From positions 1 through 7,977 of the forward strand of contig CAKZJI010000239.1 in the NCBI GenBank assembly GCA_936941515.1: a DNA stretch of 7,977 nt, read 5' to 3'. Shown piece by piece: positions 1 to 6,432 of the stretch (positions are counted from its first letter, which is position 1; every line of letters begins with the position of its first letter). The DNA is from an uncultured Propionibacteriaceae bacterium (GTDB lineage: Bacteria > Actinomycetota > Actinomycetes > Propionibacteriales > Propionibacteriaceae). A model generated the notes under the pieces. That model was not told the origin of the DNA and searched no databases. It saw only the letters and a list, made by a program, of their open reading frames with translations. Both the position numbers and the translations under genes were made by a program.

Positions 1-714
1 CACCACGGTGTTGATGAGCACCATGGCGACCGCGGTCGCAACCGACATGTTCAGGGCGGCCAGCCCCCGCAGCTCGGGATTCCTGCCGAAGATGCGAGCC
101 CCCCGGGTGAGGCGCTCCAGGAAGGGCGACGACGCCTCAGGCGTGATCGTGGGCGGCTTGGCCCACAGCACAAGGACAATGGAGGCCAGGAAGCCGAGCG
201 CAGTGCCCACGAAGAGCTCGTGGAAGCTCACGATGGTGAGCAGGGCAGCTGCCAGCGCCGGGGAGAGCAGGGACTCCAGGTCATAGGCCAGGCGAGACAG
301 CGAGAGGGCCGCCGTGTACTCCTCCTCGTCCGGAAGCACCTGGGGGATGGTCGCCTGGAAAGTCGGGGTGAAGGTGGCGGAGGCGGCCTGGAGCACGAAG
401 ATCAGCACGTATATCTGCCAGGGGGAGTCCACGAACGGGAGGCACAGGGCAATGGCAGCCCGCACGGCATCAGCCGCAATCAACACGCCGGTTCGGGCAA
501 GCCTGGTGACCAGGGCCACCATGATGGGGGAGATCAGCACGTACGCGAGAATGCGGATCGTCAGAGCGGTGCCCAGAACGACGCCGGCGTCGCCGCCTGC
601 GACCTTGAAGGCCAGCAGGCCCAGCGCCACGGTCAGCAGCCCTGTGCCGACCAGCGCGGAGACCTGGGCCGCGAACAGCTTGGCGTAGGTCCGGTTCCGC
701 AGGCACTGGAGCAT
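1..714 (-). CDS. MFS efflux transporter, 3' end beyond window (probable metal exporter)
   Basis: I translated the minus strand from the ATG at 714-712 and it stays open for 238 codons to the window edge, so the C-terminal part is missing. It starts MLQCLRNRTYAKLFAAQ and shows about seven hydrophobic segments (near residues 12-36, 44-68, 76-95, 100-123, 148-164, 167-185, 218-238). A cytoplasmic loop at about 186-214 matches the central loop of a 12-TM major facilitator. The motif AADAVRAA at 80-87 and the PDEEEYTAALSLSRLAYDLE stretch at 128-147 resemble MFS_3-type proton-driven exporters. The start is supported by AGGAGG six bases upstream and by overlap with the regulator stop codon (TGATG), so the two genes are translationally coupled. 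The substrate cannot be read from the protein. The KmtR-like neighbour suggests Ni(II) or Co(II) export, which is inference; drug efflux is the alternative. Confidence 0.85.
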   Translation of the reverse strand, partial: MLQCLRNRTYAKLFAAQVSALVGTGLLTVALGLLAFKVAGGDAGVVLGTALTIRILAYVLISPIMVALVTRLARTGVLIAADAVRAAIALCLPFVDSPWQIYVLIFVLQAASATFTPTFQATIPQVLPDEEEYTAALSLSRLAYDLESLLSPALAAALLTIVSFHELFVGTALGFLASIVLVLWAKPPTITPEASSPFLERLTRGARIFGRNPELRGLAALNMSVATAVAMVLINTVV

Positions 715-1070
715 CAGGACCTCCTGTGGTGTGGGGGCATCTCCTCGACGGCGTGCTCGGCCTGGAACAGAGCGTCTGTCACCAATTGCATGGCGTGCTC
801 GTTTGTCAAGCTGTAGAAGATGCGCTGACCGGCCTGCCGAGTGGTGACCATGCGGGCCAGGCGCAACTTGGCGAGGTGTTGGGAGACGGCGGCCGGTGCC
901 TTGCCCACCTCATCTGCCAGCTGGCCGACGGACAGCTCCTGGTCGCGCAGAGCCAAGATGATCCGGACCCGGGTGGGCTCCGCCAGCATGGAGAAGACCT
1001 CCACCGCCAAGTCGACGTACTCCGGCGTGGCCGCTGCCGCAGTCGCTTTTTCATGCTTATCTGCATCCAT
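714..1070 (-). CDS. kmtR: ArsR/SmtB-family metal sensor, KmtR-like
   Basis: This 118-residue winged-helix repressor is of usual ArsR length. The helix-turn-helix lies at about 46-70 (LSVGQLADEVGKAPAAVSQH, then LAKLR) and the wing at about 75-88. Aligned from memory with Mycobacterium tuberculosis KmtR, it is similar over most of its length. It keeps the reported Ni/Co ligands His88, Glu101, His102, His110 and His111 as His92, Glu105, His106, His114 and His115. There is no ArsR-type CxC arsenic site. The family represses efflux genes and releases DNA on metal binding in the cytoplasm. It is first in an operon with the MFS exporter. No Shine-Dalgarno precedes the ATG; a -10-like element ends six bases before it, so the mRNA is probably leaderless. 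An inverted repeat over the start suggests autorepression. Family is certain; metal specificity is inferred from the ligands. Confidence 0.92.
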   Translation of the reverse strand: MDADKHEKATAAAATPEYVDLAVEVFSMLAEPTRVRIILALRDQELSVGQLADEVGKAPAAVSQHLAKLRLARMVTTRQAGQRIFYSLTNEHAMQLVTDALFQAEHAVEEMPPHHRRS

Positions 1071-1080
1071 ACGCAGATAA
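1057..1080. promoter_or_regulatory. Putative operator: inverted repeat over the sensor start
   Basis: TTATCTGC (1057-1064) and GCAGATAA (1073-1080) are perfect inverted 8-mers separated by 8 bp. Outside them CATGC (1052-1056) and GCATG (1083-1087) extend the symmetry with a 2-bp offset. The repeat covers most of the proposed -10, the likely transcription start and the ATG of the regulator. That is the position where an autorepressing ArsR dimer would block transcription. The binding role is inferred; the symmetry is seen directly. Confidence 0.55.
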
Positions 1081-1105
1081 TGGCATGCGTTAATGTCGGT
1101 GGCAA
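1077..1105 (-). promoter_or_regulatory. Putative promoter of the sensor-exporter operon
   Basis: Reading the minus strand, TTGCCA (1105-1100) is followed after 17 bp by CATTAT (1082-1077). These are fair matches to -35 and -10 hexamers at ideal spacing. Six bases separate the -10 from the ATG at 1070, which puts transcription start at or beside the start codon. This agrees with the absence of a ribosome-binding site. Confidence 0.5.
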
Positions 1106-1146
1106 GGTCTACCTTCTCCTATGGGCCATGAGGATGGCGACGTGAC

Positions 1147-1155
1147 TGGTATATG
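1147..1155 (+). promoter_or_regulatory. Possible extended -10 of the nuclease-ATPase operon
   Basis: TGGTATATG has a TG-n extension before TATATG (1150-1155), and transcription would begin near 1162, just ahead of the ribosome-binding site. I see no convincing -35 hexamer. It lies in the divergent gap shared with the sensor-exporter operon. Confidence 0.3.
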
Positions 1156-1175
1156 TGTCTGGGAAGGGAGCGGCC

Positions 1176-2291
1176 ATGAGATTTATCGCGACAGCGGACT
1201 GGCAGCTGGGCATGACGGCGCACTTTCTGCGTGAGGACGCGCGCGCCCGCTTCCACCAGGCCAGGCTGGACGCAGTGGAGCGGATCGGTCAGCTGGCGCG
1301 GGAACACGAGGCAGCTCTCGTGGCGGTCGGCGGGGATGTGTTCGAGTCGAACCAGCTCAACCGCTCCATCTTGTACCAGGCCTTCGAGGCCTTTCGCGCC
1401 TGCCCCGTCCCCCTCGTGCTGCTGCCGGGCAACCACGACCCGCTCGATGCCTCCTCGATCTACCGCTCATCCGTCTTCCAGGATCGCTGCCCGCCGCATG
1501 TGCATGTCATCACCGACTCCCAGCCCGTCGAGGTGGTGCCCGGAGTCGAGGTAGCCGGTGCCCCATGGCGTTCCAAACGCCCCGCCAGAGACCTCGTCGC
1601 GGAGACCTGCTCACAGCTCCCAGCGGTTCCCAACGGCAGACATCGGCTGCTGCTGGGCCATGGCGCCACATCCGGACTCAGCCCGGACCGCGAATCCCTG
1701 GCCGTTATCGACGACAAAACGCTCACGCGGCACATAGAGGAGCGGGTCATCGACTTCGCCGTCCTGGGAGACCGGCACTCCACCACGGAAATCACACCCC
1801 ACATCTGGTATCCCGGCACACCGGAGGTCACGGACCGCCGGGAGACTGATCCCGGCAACGCCCTGCTGGTGGAGCTGGGCGATGCCATGCCACATGTCGA
1901 GGTGCTGAAGACAGGCAGATGGACGTTCCAGACAGTCGAGGAGACCCTGATGGGCAAGCCCGACATCGACCGTCTCGCAGCCCGCCTGGATGCTGTCTCC
2001 GGCAAGGACCGCACCGCGCTGTGGCTCATCCTGCGGGGCGCGCTGTCAATGACAGATCACGTGGACCTGGAGGCACGACTGGCGGAGCGCGAGCCGCTCT
2101 TCGCGAGGCTGGGGCAGTGGCGGCGGCACACAGACCTGGCGGTGCTGCCTGAGGCGGACGACTTCACCGGTCTGGGGCTTACCGGCTTCGCCTCCCTCGC
2201 GTTGACGGAGCTGAGGGAGGCCGCAGCCGACGATGAGGTCGCACGCGACGCCCTGGCGCTGCTGTACAGACTGGCGGGGGACGGGGCATGA
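1176..2291 (+). CDS. SbcD/Mre11-like metallophosphoesterase (DNA repair exonuclease family)
   Basis: This 371-residue calcineurin-like phosphoesterase is probably the nuclease subunit of an SbcCD-like complex with the ATPase it overlaps. Motifs in order are ADWQLG (7-12, motif I), GGDVFESN (52-59, motif II), LPGNHDP (83-89, motif III), LGHGAT (160-165, motif IV) and LGDRHS (197-202, motif V). Two positions that are His in Mre11/SbcD are changed: the second residue of D-x-H is Gln10 and the first of G-H-x-H is Asp199. The rest (Asp8, Asp54, Asn86, His162, His201) are present, so it is not simply dead, and I recall ADWQLG as typical of an actinobacterial subfamily. Residues from about 250 on probably form a capping or ATPase-contact domain. 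The ATG at 1176 is preferred over the in-frame GTG at 1155 because AAGGGAG (1163-1169) sits six bases upstream and the GTG falls in a putative -10. Confidence 0.88.
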   Translation: MRFIATADWQLGMTAHFLREDARARFHQARLDAVERIGQLAREHEAALVAVGGDVFESNQLNRSILYQAFEAFRACPVPLVLLPGNHDPLDASSIYRSSVFQDRCPPHVHVITDSQPVEVVPGVEVAGAPWRSKRPARDLVAETCSQLPAVPNGRHRLLLGHGATSGLSPDRESLAVIDDKTLTRHIEERVIDFAVLGDRHSTTEITPHIWYPGTPEVTDRRETDPGNALLVELGDAMPHVEVLKTGRWTFQTVEETLMGKPDIDRLAARLDAVSGKDRTALWLILRGALSMTDHVDLEARLAEREPLFARLGQWRRHTDLAVLPEADDFTGLGLTGFASLALTELREAAADDEVARDALALLYRLAGDGA

Positions 2292-4861
2292 GACTGCACC
2301 GCCTGACCCTGCGGAATTTCAAAGGCACAACCTGCAGGACCGTCGAGTTCGCCCCAGGGGTGACCGTGCTCCAAGGACGCAACGAGGCCGGGAAGTCGAC
2401 ACTCATGGAAGCCCTCCGCTTCCTGCGTCTCCACAAGGCGACCAGCAGGAAAGCTGATATCCGTGCTGCCCAGCCGGTGGGCAGGGACATTGGACCCGAG
2501 GTGGAGGTGGAGCTGAGTACCGGCCCCTACCATCTGACCTATCGAAAACGCTGGCTGCGCAGCCCGGAAGCAGAGCTTCGTGTGCTGGAGCCGAAACCAG
2601 AGCAACTGGCTGGTGATGAGGCTCACGAACGATTCCTGGGCATCGTCGCCGAGACCACCGACGAGGGGCTGTTCGAGGCCTTGGAGATCGTCCAGGGAGC
2701 CTCGCTGGGACAGGCCGAGCTCGCTCAGCTGCCTGCCCTACGACGTGCCCTTGACACGGCGGAAACATCTCCTGAGGGACACCAGGATCTGCTGGAGAGC
2801 GTCGAAGCCGAGTACCTGAGATACTTCACGCCCAAGGGGAGGCCGACGGGGGAGTATCGCAGCGGGGCAGAGGAGGTGGAGTCGCTGCGAGAGCAGGTGG
2901 AAGCTCTTGAGCAGCGAAGCTGGGAGATCGATCAACTGGCTGAGCAGCACGACCGAGTCTCGGCTGAGCTGAACTCCATCCAGGAGCGCAGGAGCGAGGT
3001 CCTGAAGGAACTCGGGGAGCTTGAGGCCGCGGATCACGAACTGGACGTCCTGCGTGCGGCCAAGGAGCAGGCCCGCGCGGCCCTGGAGGAGGCAGAGACC
3101 CTCCTGACCCAGGCGCGACGGCGTCTCGACGACCGCCGGGAACTGCACGAGAGCATCGCCTCCAGCGCGAGGCAGTGCCGTGAGGCTGAGGACCTAGCCC
3201 AGGAGGCCGCCGCCAGGGAGAGACAAGCCCATCAGCTCCTTGGGGAAGCCGCGAGCGCGCACACTGAGGCTGAGACCGAGAGAACGGACGTGCGACAGGC
3301 CCTCAATGAGATCGAAGGCAAGCTGCGCAGAGCCCGCGAGATCAGCGAGGCCAGGGAATTGCGTGATGTGCTGGAACGCATCGAGTCGCAGGAGCGACGA
3401 CTCGCAGAAGCCAGGAAGGTGATTGAGGCCGTCGCGGTCGATGATGCCGCACTGGCGAATCTGGAGGAGCTGGAGGTTGAGCGTCGCCTGGCGCATGAGT
3501 CCTGGCTGGGCGGTGCGGCCAAGATCGAGTTGACTGTGCTGGGTGAAGTCCTCCTGGACGGCGAGGCTCTGCCCCCTGGCGACCATGGGCCGATGCCCGT
3601 CGAGAACATGGTGCTGGAGGCCCCGGGACAGCTGCGGATCCGACTGACTGCGGGAGCCGAGGCCCAGGATGCGGAAGCCCGAGCTCGACGCGCCGGTGAG
3701 GCGTTGACGCAGGCGCTGGAGAAACTGGGAGTCTCGGACCTGGCTGAGGCGCGGCTCGCCGTATCCCGTGCAGCCGAGGCGCTCTCCTCCGCGAAAACCG
3801 CACGCGAAATGCTGGACCACCTGCTGGCAGGTCAGACCAAAGCCGAGTTGGAGGCCCGCGCAGAGCTGCTGCCAGCAGAATCAGAGACGGAGCAGCCTGA
3901 TGAGACCGAACTGGGTGCGAGACTCATGGAGCTCCAGAGACAGTGGGTTGAGATTGATCAGCGGCTGGAGCAGCTCAGGGATGACGTGACGATGGCCCGC
4001 CACCAGCAGGAGACCGCCAGGGAGGAGTGGATTCGAGCGGATGCCCAGGCCGCATCACGACGCTCCCACCTGAAGGAGGCAGAGCAGCGGCTGCAGCGAG
4101 CCATCGGGGAAGCCGCAGACAGTGAGCTCTGCAAGGCGGTCTCCGCTGCGGAGGAACAAGTCGCCGAGCGTCGATCCGCGGTGGAGGACGCCACCGGGCG
4201 GCTGGCAGCGGCTGACGCGGAGTTGCTTCACCTCAGGGTGGAGAACCACCGCAGCCTCAGCGGACGACTGCTGGAGGAGCAACAGCAGGTCCGCGATGAG
4301 CTGATGCGGCTGTCAGCCCTGCTGACGGATCGGCTGGCTGAAGGTGCCTACGATCGGCTTCACGAGGCACAAGCCCACATGGAGGCAACCGAGGCCCGCC
4401 AGGCGTCGCTGACCCGGGCGGCGCTGGCCGTTCAGCGGTTGCGTGACGTTCTGCTGCGTCACCGAAGCGAGGCCCAGCTGCGCTACGTCGGGCCATTCCG
4501 GGAACGCATGGAGGCGCTGGGCCGACTGATCTACGGCCCCGGGGTCTCCCTGGAGGTCGCCCCTGAACTCAACCTGGCGTCCAGGACTCTCGACGGTGTG
4601 ACAGTTCCCTTCGAATCTCTGTCGACCGGTGCCAGGGAACAGCTGTCCTTGCTGGGCCGGTTGGCCTGCGCTCAACTCGTGCAGCCGGGGGAGGGCGTGC
4701 CGTTGATCATCGACGATGCTCTGGGGTTCTCTGACCCTGAGCGGTTGAGCAGGCTTGGGGCGGTCCTGAACCAGGCTGGCGAGTCGGGGCAGATCATCAT
4801 CCTCACCTGCCAGCCGGATCGATTCCGGAATATTGGTGGTGCTCAGGTGGTCAGGATCTGA
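2288..4861 (+). CDS. SbcC/Rad50/YhaN-like coiled-coil SMC-type ATPase
   Basis: This 857-residue protein has split ABC ATPase halves at its ends. Walker A is GRNEAGKST (30-38) after the typical LRNFKG start. The signature is LSTGAREQ (778-785), Walker B is PLIIDDALGFSD (805-816), and the D-loop follows at SDPERL. Between them are long Glu/Arg/Ala-rich coiled-coil stretches, roughly 170-400 and 460-745. No CxxC zinc hook exists: the only cysteines are isolated. Instead a short globular, strand-like segment (about 412-457, with AKIELTVLGEVLLDGEALPP) interrupts the coils. This resembles the hookless YhaN class more than classical SbcC. The H-switch position after Walker B reads LTCQPDRF, with Gln842 instead of His. 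The start overlaps the nuclease stop as ATGA, with GGGGGA upstream, so coupling and complex formation are likely. The predicted role is ATP-gated control of DNA-end processing; no activity can be proved from sequence. Confidence 0.9.
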   Translation: MRLHRLTLRNFKGTTCRTVEFAPGVTVLQGRNEAGKSTLMEALRFLRLHKATSRKADIRAAQPVGRDIGPEVEVELSTGPYHLTYRKRWLRSPEAELRVLEPKPEQLAGDEAHERFLGIVAETTDEGLFEALEIVQGASLGQAELAQLPALRRALDTAETSPEGHQDLLESVEAEYLRYFTPKGRPTGEYRSGAEEVESLREQVEALEQRSWEIDQLAEQHDRVSAELNSIQERRSEVLKELGELEAADHELDVLRAAKEQARAALEEAETLLTQARRRLDDRRELHESIASSARQCREAEDLAQEAAARERQAHQLLGEAASAHTEAETERTDVRQALNEIEGKLRRAREISEARELRDVLERIESQERRLAEARKVIEAVAVDDAALANLEELEVERRLAHESWLGGAAKIELTVLGEVLLDGEALPPGDHGPMPVENMVLEAPGQLRIRLTAGAEAQDAEARARRAGEALTQALEKLGVSDLAEARLAVSRAAEALSSAKTAREMLDHLLAGQTKAELEARAELLPAESETEQPDETELGARLMELQRQWVEIDQRLEQLRDDVTMARHQQETAREEWIRADAQAASRRSHLKEAEQRLQRAIGEAADSELCKAVSAAEEQVAERRSAVEDATGRLAAADAELLHLRVENHRSLSGRLLEEQQQVRDELMRLSALLTDRLAEGAYDRLHEAQAHMEATEARQASLTRAALAVQRLRDVLLRHRSEAQLRYVGPFRERMEALGRLIYGPGVSLEVAPELNLASRTLDGVTVPFESLSTGAREQLSLLGRLACAQLVQPGEGVPLIIDDALGFSDPERLSRLGAVLNQAGESGQIIILTCQPDRFRNIGGAQVVRI

Positions 4862-4904
4862 GGTCTCCTCCTACCCACACCAGGGCGTCGATACAGTCTC
4901 GGGT

Positions 4905-5654
4905 GTGAATGCTGTGGAATGGGCGCGGTTCCTGACCGGTGTCGCGATCCTGGTCGTCCTGGCGTGTGCGCTGCTCCGAGTGCACCGTGTGGCCCTCGGT
5001 TGGCGTCCGGTGACGGCGGTGCTGCGAGCCGGCATCCAGCTGGCTGCGATCACGGTTCTGCTCAGCGGAGTGCGCAGATGGCCGTGGCTGGTGCTGGGCT
5101 TCGTGGCGTTGATGCTGACGACTGCATCATGGACCGGTGCTGGGCGGGCCGCGAAGCTGCCCGGCGGCCCACGTCATGCGGTCATCGCTGTGGCGACGGG
5201 AGGCGTGGTGTCCCCTGCCATCGCCTTGGCGCTCGGCATGGTCTCGGGCAGCCCAGAGCATGTCGTCGCTATTTCCGGGATTGTGATCGGCGCCGCAATG
5301 AACATCGTCACCCTCACCTCCCGGCGGATCCACGCTGACCTGGAGGCGCATCGGGGAGAGGTCGAGGGCTGGCTCGCCCTCGGCGCGACCCCATCGCAGT
5401 CCACCGCATGGCTGCGCCGCAACTCAGTGCGCGAGGCTCTGCTGCCCAACCTGGACCAGATCCGGAACACCGGTCTGGTCACCCTGCCCGGGGCTTTCAT
5501 CGGGGCGCTGTTCGGGGGAGCGAGCCCTCTGGAGGCCGGCAAATTCCAGATTGCGGTGCTGTCGGCCATCTTCCTGGGCGCAGTGATAACAGGTACGGTC
5601 TTCTCCACGTTGGCAGGCCGCAGCCGCGTGCTGCCCAGCCCGGCAGGAGAATGA
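4905..5654 (+). CDS. fetB: FetB/UPF0014-family ABC transporter permease
   Basis: This is about 249 residues from the GTG at 4905 (MNAVEWARF), close to the usual FetB length, with about seven hydrophobic helices. Family marks are RAGIQLAAITVLL near residue 44, GIVIGAAMN in the middle, EGWLALGAT, and the late cluster NTGLVTLPGAFIGALFGGAS continuing to PLEA (ends 211). E. coli FetAB (YbbL-YbbM) is an ABC exporter implicated in iron homeostasis. Here no FetA-type ATPase lies next to the permease, so the partner must be elsewhere or the substrate differs. The start is uncertain: the frame is open to a GTG at 4833 inside the ATPase gene, but neither site has a good ribosome-binding sequence. A TACAGT at 4892-4897 ends seven bases before 4905 and would fit leaderless initiation. 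It lies 43 bp after the ATPase gene and could also be co-transcribed with it. Confidence 0.82.
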   Translation: MNAVEWARFLTGVAILVVLACALLRVHRVALGWRPVTAVLRAGIQLAAITVLLSGVRRWPWLVLGFVALMLTTASWTGAGRAAKLPGGPRHAVIAVATGGVVSPAIALALGMVSGSPEHVVAISGIVIGAAMNIVTLTSRRIHADLEAHRGEVEGWLALGATPSQSTAWLRRNSVREALLPNLDQIRNTGLVTLPGAFIGALFGGASPLEAGKFQIAVLSAIFLGAVITGTVFSTLAGRSRVLPSPAGE

Positions 5655-5661
5655 GCAGATT

Positions 5662-6372
5662 TTGTCAGGGAAATCGGGTGTTTCATTGAGTGACAGCTAC
5701 ATACTCCAGATGGATGGAATGAATATCACTGTCACACGAAAGCGAATGAAGAACCTCCGACTCAAAGTCACCCCAGACGGTGAGATTGCCGTATCCGCAC
5801 CCTATGGGGTCACCCGGCAGGTTGTTGACGAATTCATATTGTCCAAACGCCAATGGATTGCGCGGCAGCGTGAGCGGGCTGTGCGCCTGGCGGCCGCGCA
5901 CGACCGGCTTGAACCGGGGGGAGCGGCGCGGTTCTGGGGCCAATGGTTCGAGATTGAACACCTGAGGGCTGCGCGTCGACGGGTGACGTGGGCAGAGCCG
6001 GGCAGACTTGTGGTCTGCTGTCAGCGGGCTTCCGAGATCCCCCAACTGATGAACGGCCTCCGACGCGATGAGACAGCGCGTCTGGCTCGTCCCCTGGTGG
6101 ATCGTTGGCAGACGCAGCTGCGTCTGCCTGTTCCCTCACTCATCAGATACAGGGCGATGACCAGCCGGTGGGGGTCGTGCAATCACAGCGCACGAAGCCT
6201 CAACTTCAACACGCGACTGTCCAGGTATCCGGTGGAGGCGCTTGAGTATGTCGTTGTGCATGAATTGGCCCATCTGAGGTTCCCTGATCATGGACGCGAA
6301 TTCTGGGCTCTGGTCGGAGATGCGCTTCCTGATTTCAGGGATCGGCGTGCACTGCTGAGTGATGACGTCTAG
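5662..6372 (+). CDS. YgjP-like M48/DUF45 zinc metallopeptidase
   Basis: The protein is up to 236 residues, usual for the YgjP/DUF45 family. An N-terminal strand-rich part (RKRMKNLRLKVTPDG at about 27-41, then VSAPYG) is followed by the conserved MTSRWGSC (166-173), then HELAH (200-204) and PDHGREFW (208-215). His200 and His204 with His210 should bind zinc, and Glu201 should be the catalytic base. It has no signal peptide, so it is cytoplasmic; the substrate is unknown for most of this family. Starts are uncertain. TTG at 5662 has AGGAGA 11 bases upstream, at the end of the permease gene. TTG at 5686 gives MSDSYILQMDG, closer to typical family N-termini. ATG codons at 5710 and 5719 lack ribosome-binding sites. 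It begins 7 bp after the permease stop, so an operon is likely. The first 100 bases are unusually AT-rich. Confidence 0.87.
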   Translation: MSGKSGVSLSDSYILQMDGMNITVTRKRMKNLRLKVTPDGEIAVSAPYGVTRQVVDEFILSKRQWIARQRERAVRLAAAHDRLEPGGAARFWGQWFEIEHLRAARRRVTWAEPGRLVVCCQRASEIPQLMNGLRRDETARLARPLVDRWQTQLRLPVPSLIRYRAMTSRWGSCNHSARSLNFNTRLSRYPVEALEYVVVHELAHLRFPDHGREFWALVGDALPDFRDRRALLSDDV

Positions 6373-6384
6373 GTGATACGCTTT

Positions 6385-6408
6385 CCACGTTTGAGAATGA
6401 AGACGTGG
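6385..6408. repeat. Short inverted repeat upstream of the transpeptidase gene
   Basis: CCACGT (6385-6390) and ACGTGG (6403-6408) are perfect inverted 6-mers around a 12-base AT-rich centre, in the 60-bp gap between the peptidase stop and the lipoprotein start. No T-tract follows, so it is a poor intrinsic terminator. An operator or chance palindrome are both possible. Confidence 0.25.
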
Positions 6409-6432
6409 GCTCTGAAGTGAGGTATCTGGAGT

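Noticed and set aside
220..816. 198-residue open frame on the plus strand
   Set aside because: It lies antisense to the MFS gene and crosses into the regulator gene. Its translation is Gly/Gln/His-rich with no domain, as expected from a shadow frame in high-GC DNA.
1155..1175. Upstream GTG start adding seven residues to the nuclease
   Set aside because: AAGGGAG sits six bases before the ATG at 1176, the conserved family sequence begins right at that ATG, and the GTG overlaps a possible -10 element.
3194..3820. 208-residue minus-strand frame inside the ATPase gene
   Set aside because: The plus-strand frame is continuous from Walker A to Walker B, so this is a mirror of the coiled-coil coding sequence with no recognisable motif.
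2288..4861. Canonical SbcC with a zinc hook
   Set aside because: I searched the translation for CxxC and found only isolated cysteines, so the classical sbcC assignment is not supported.
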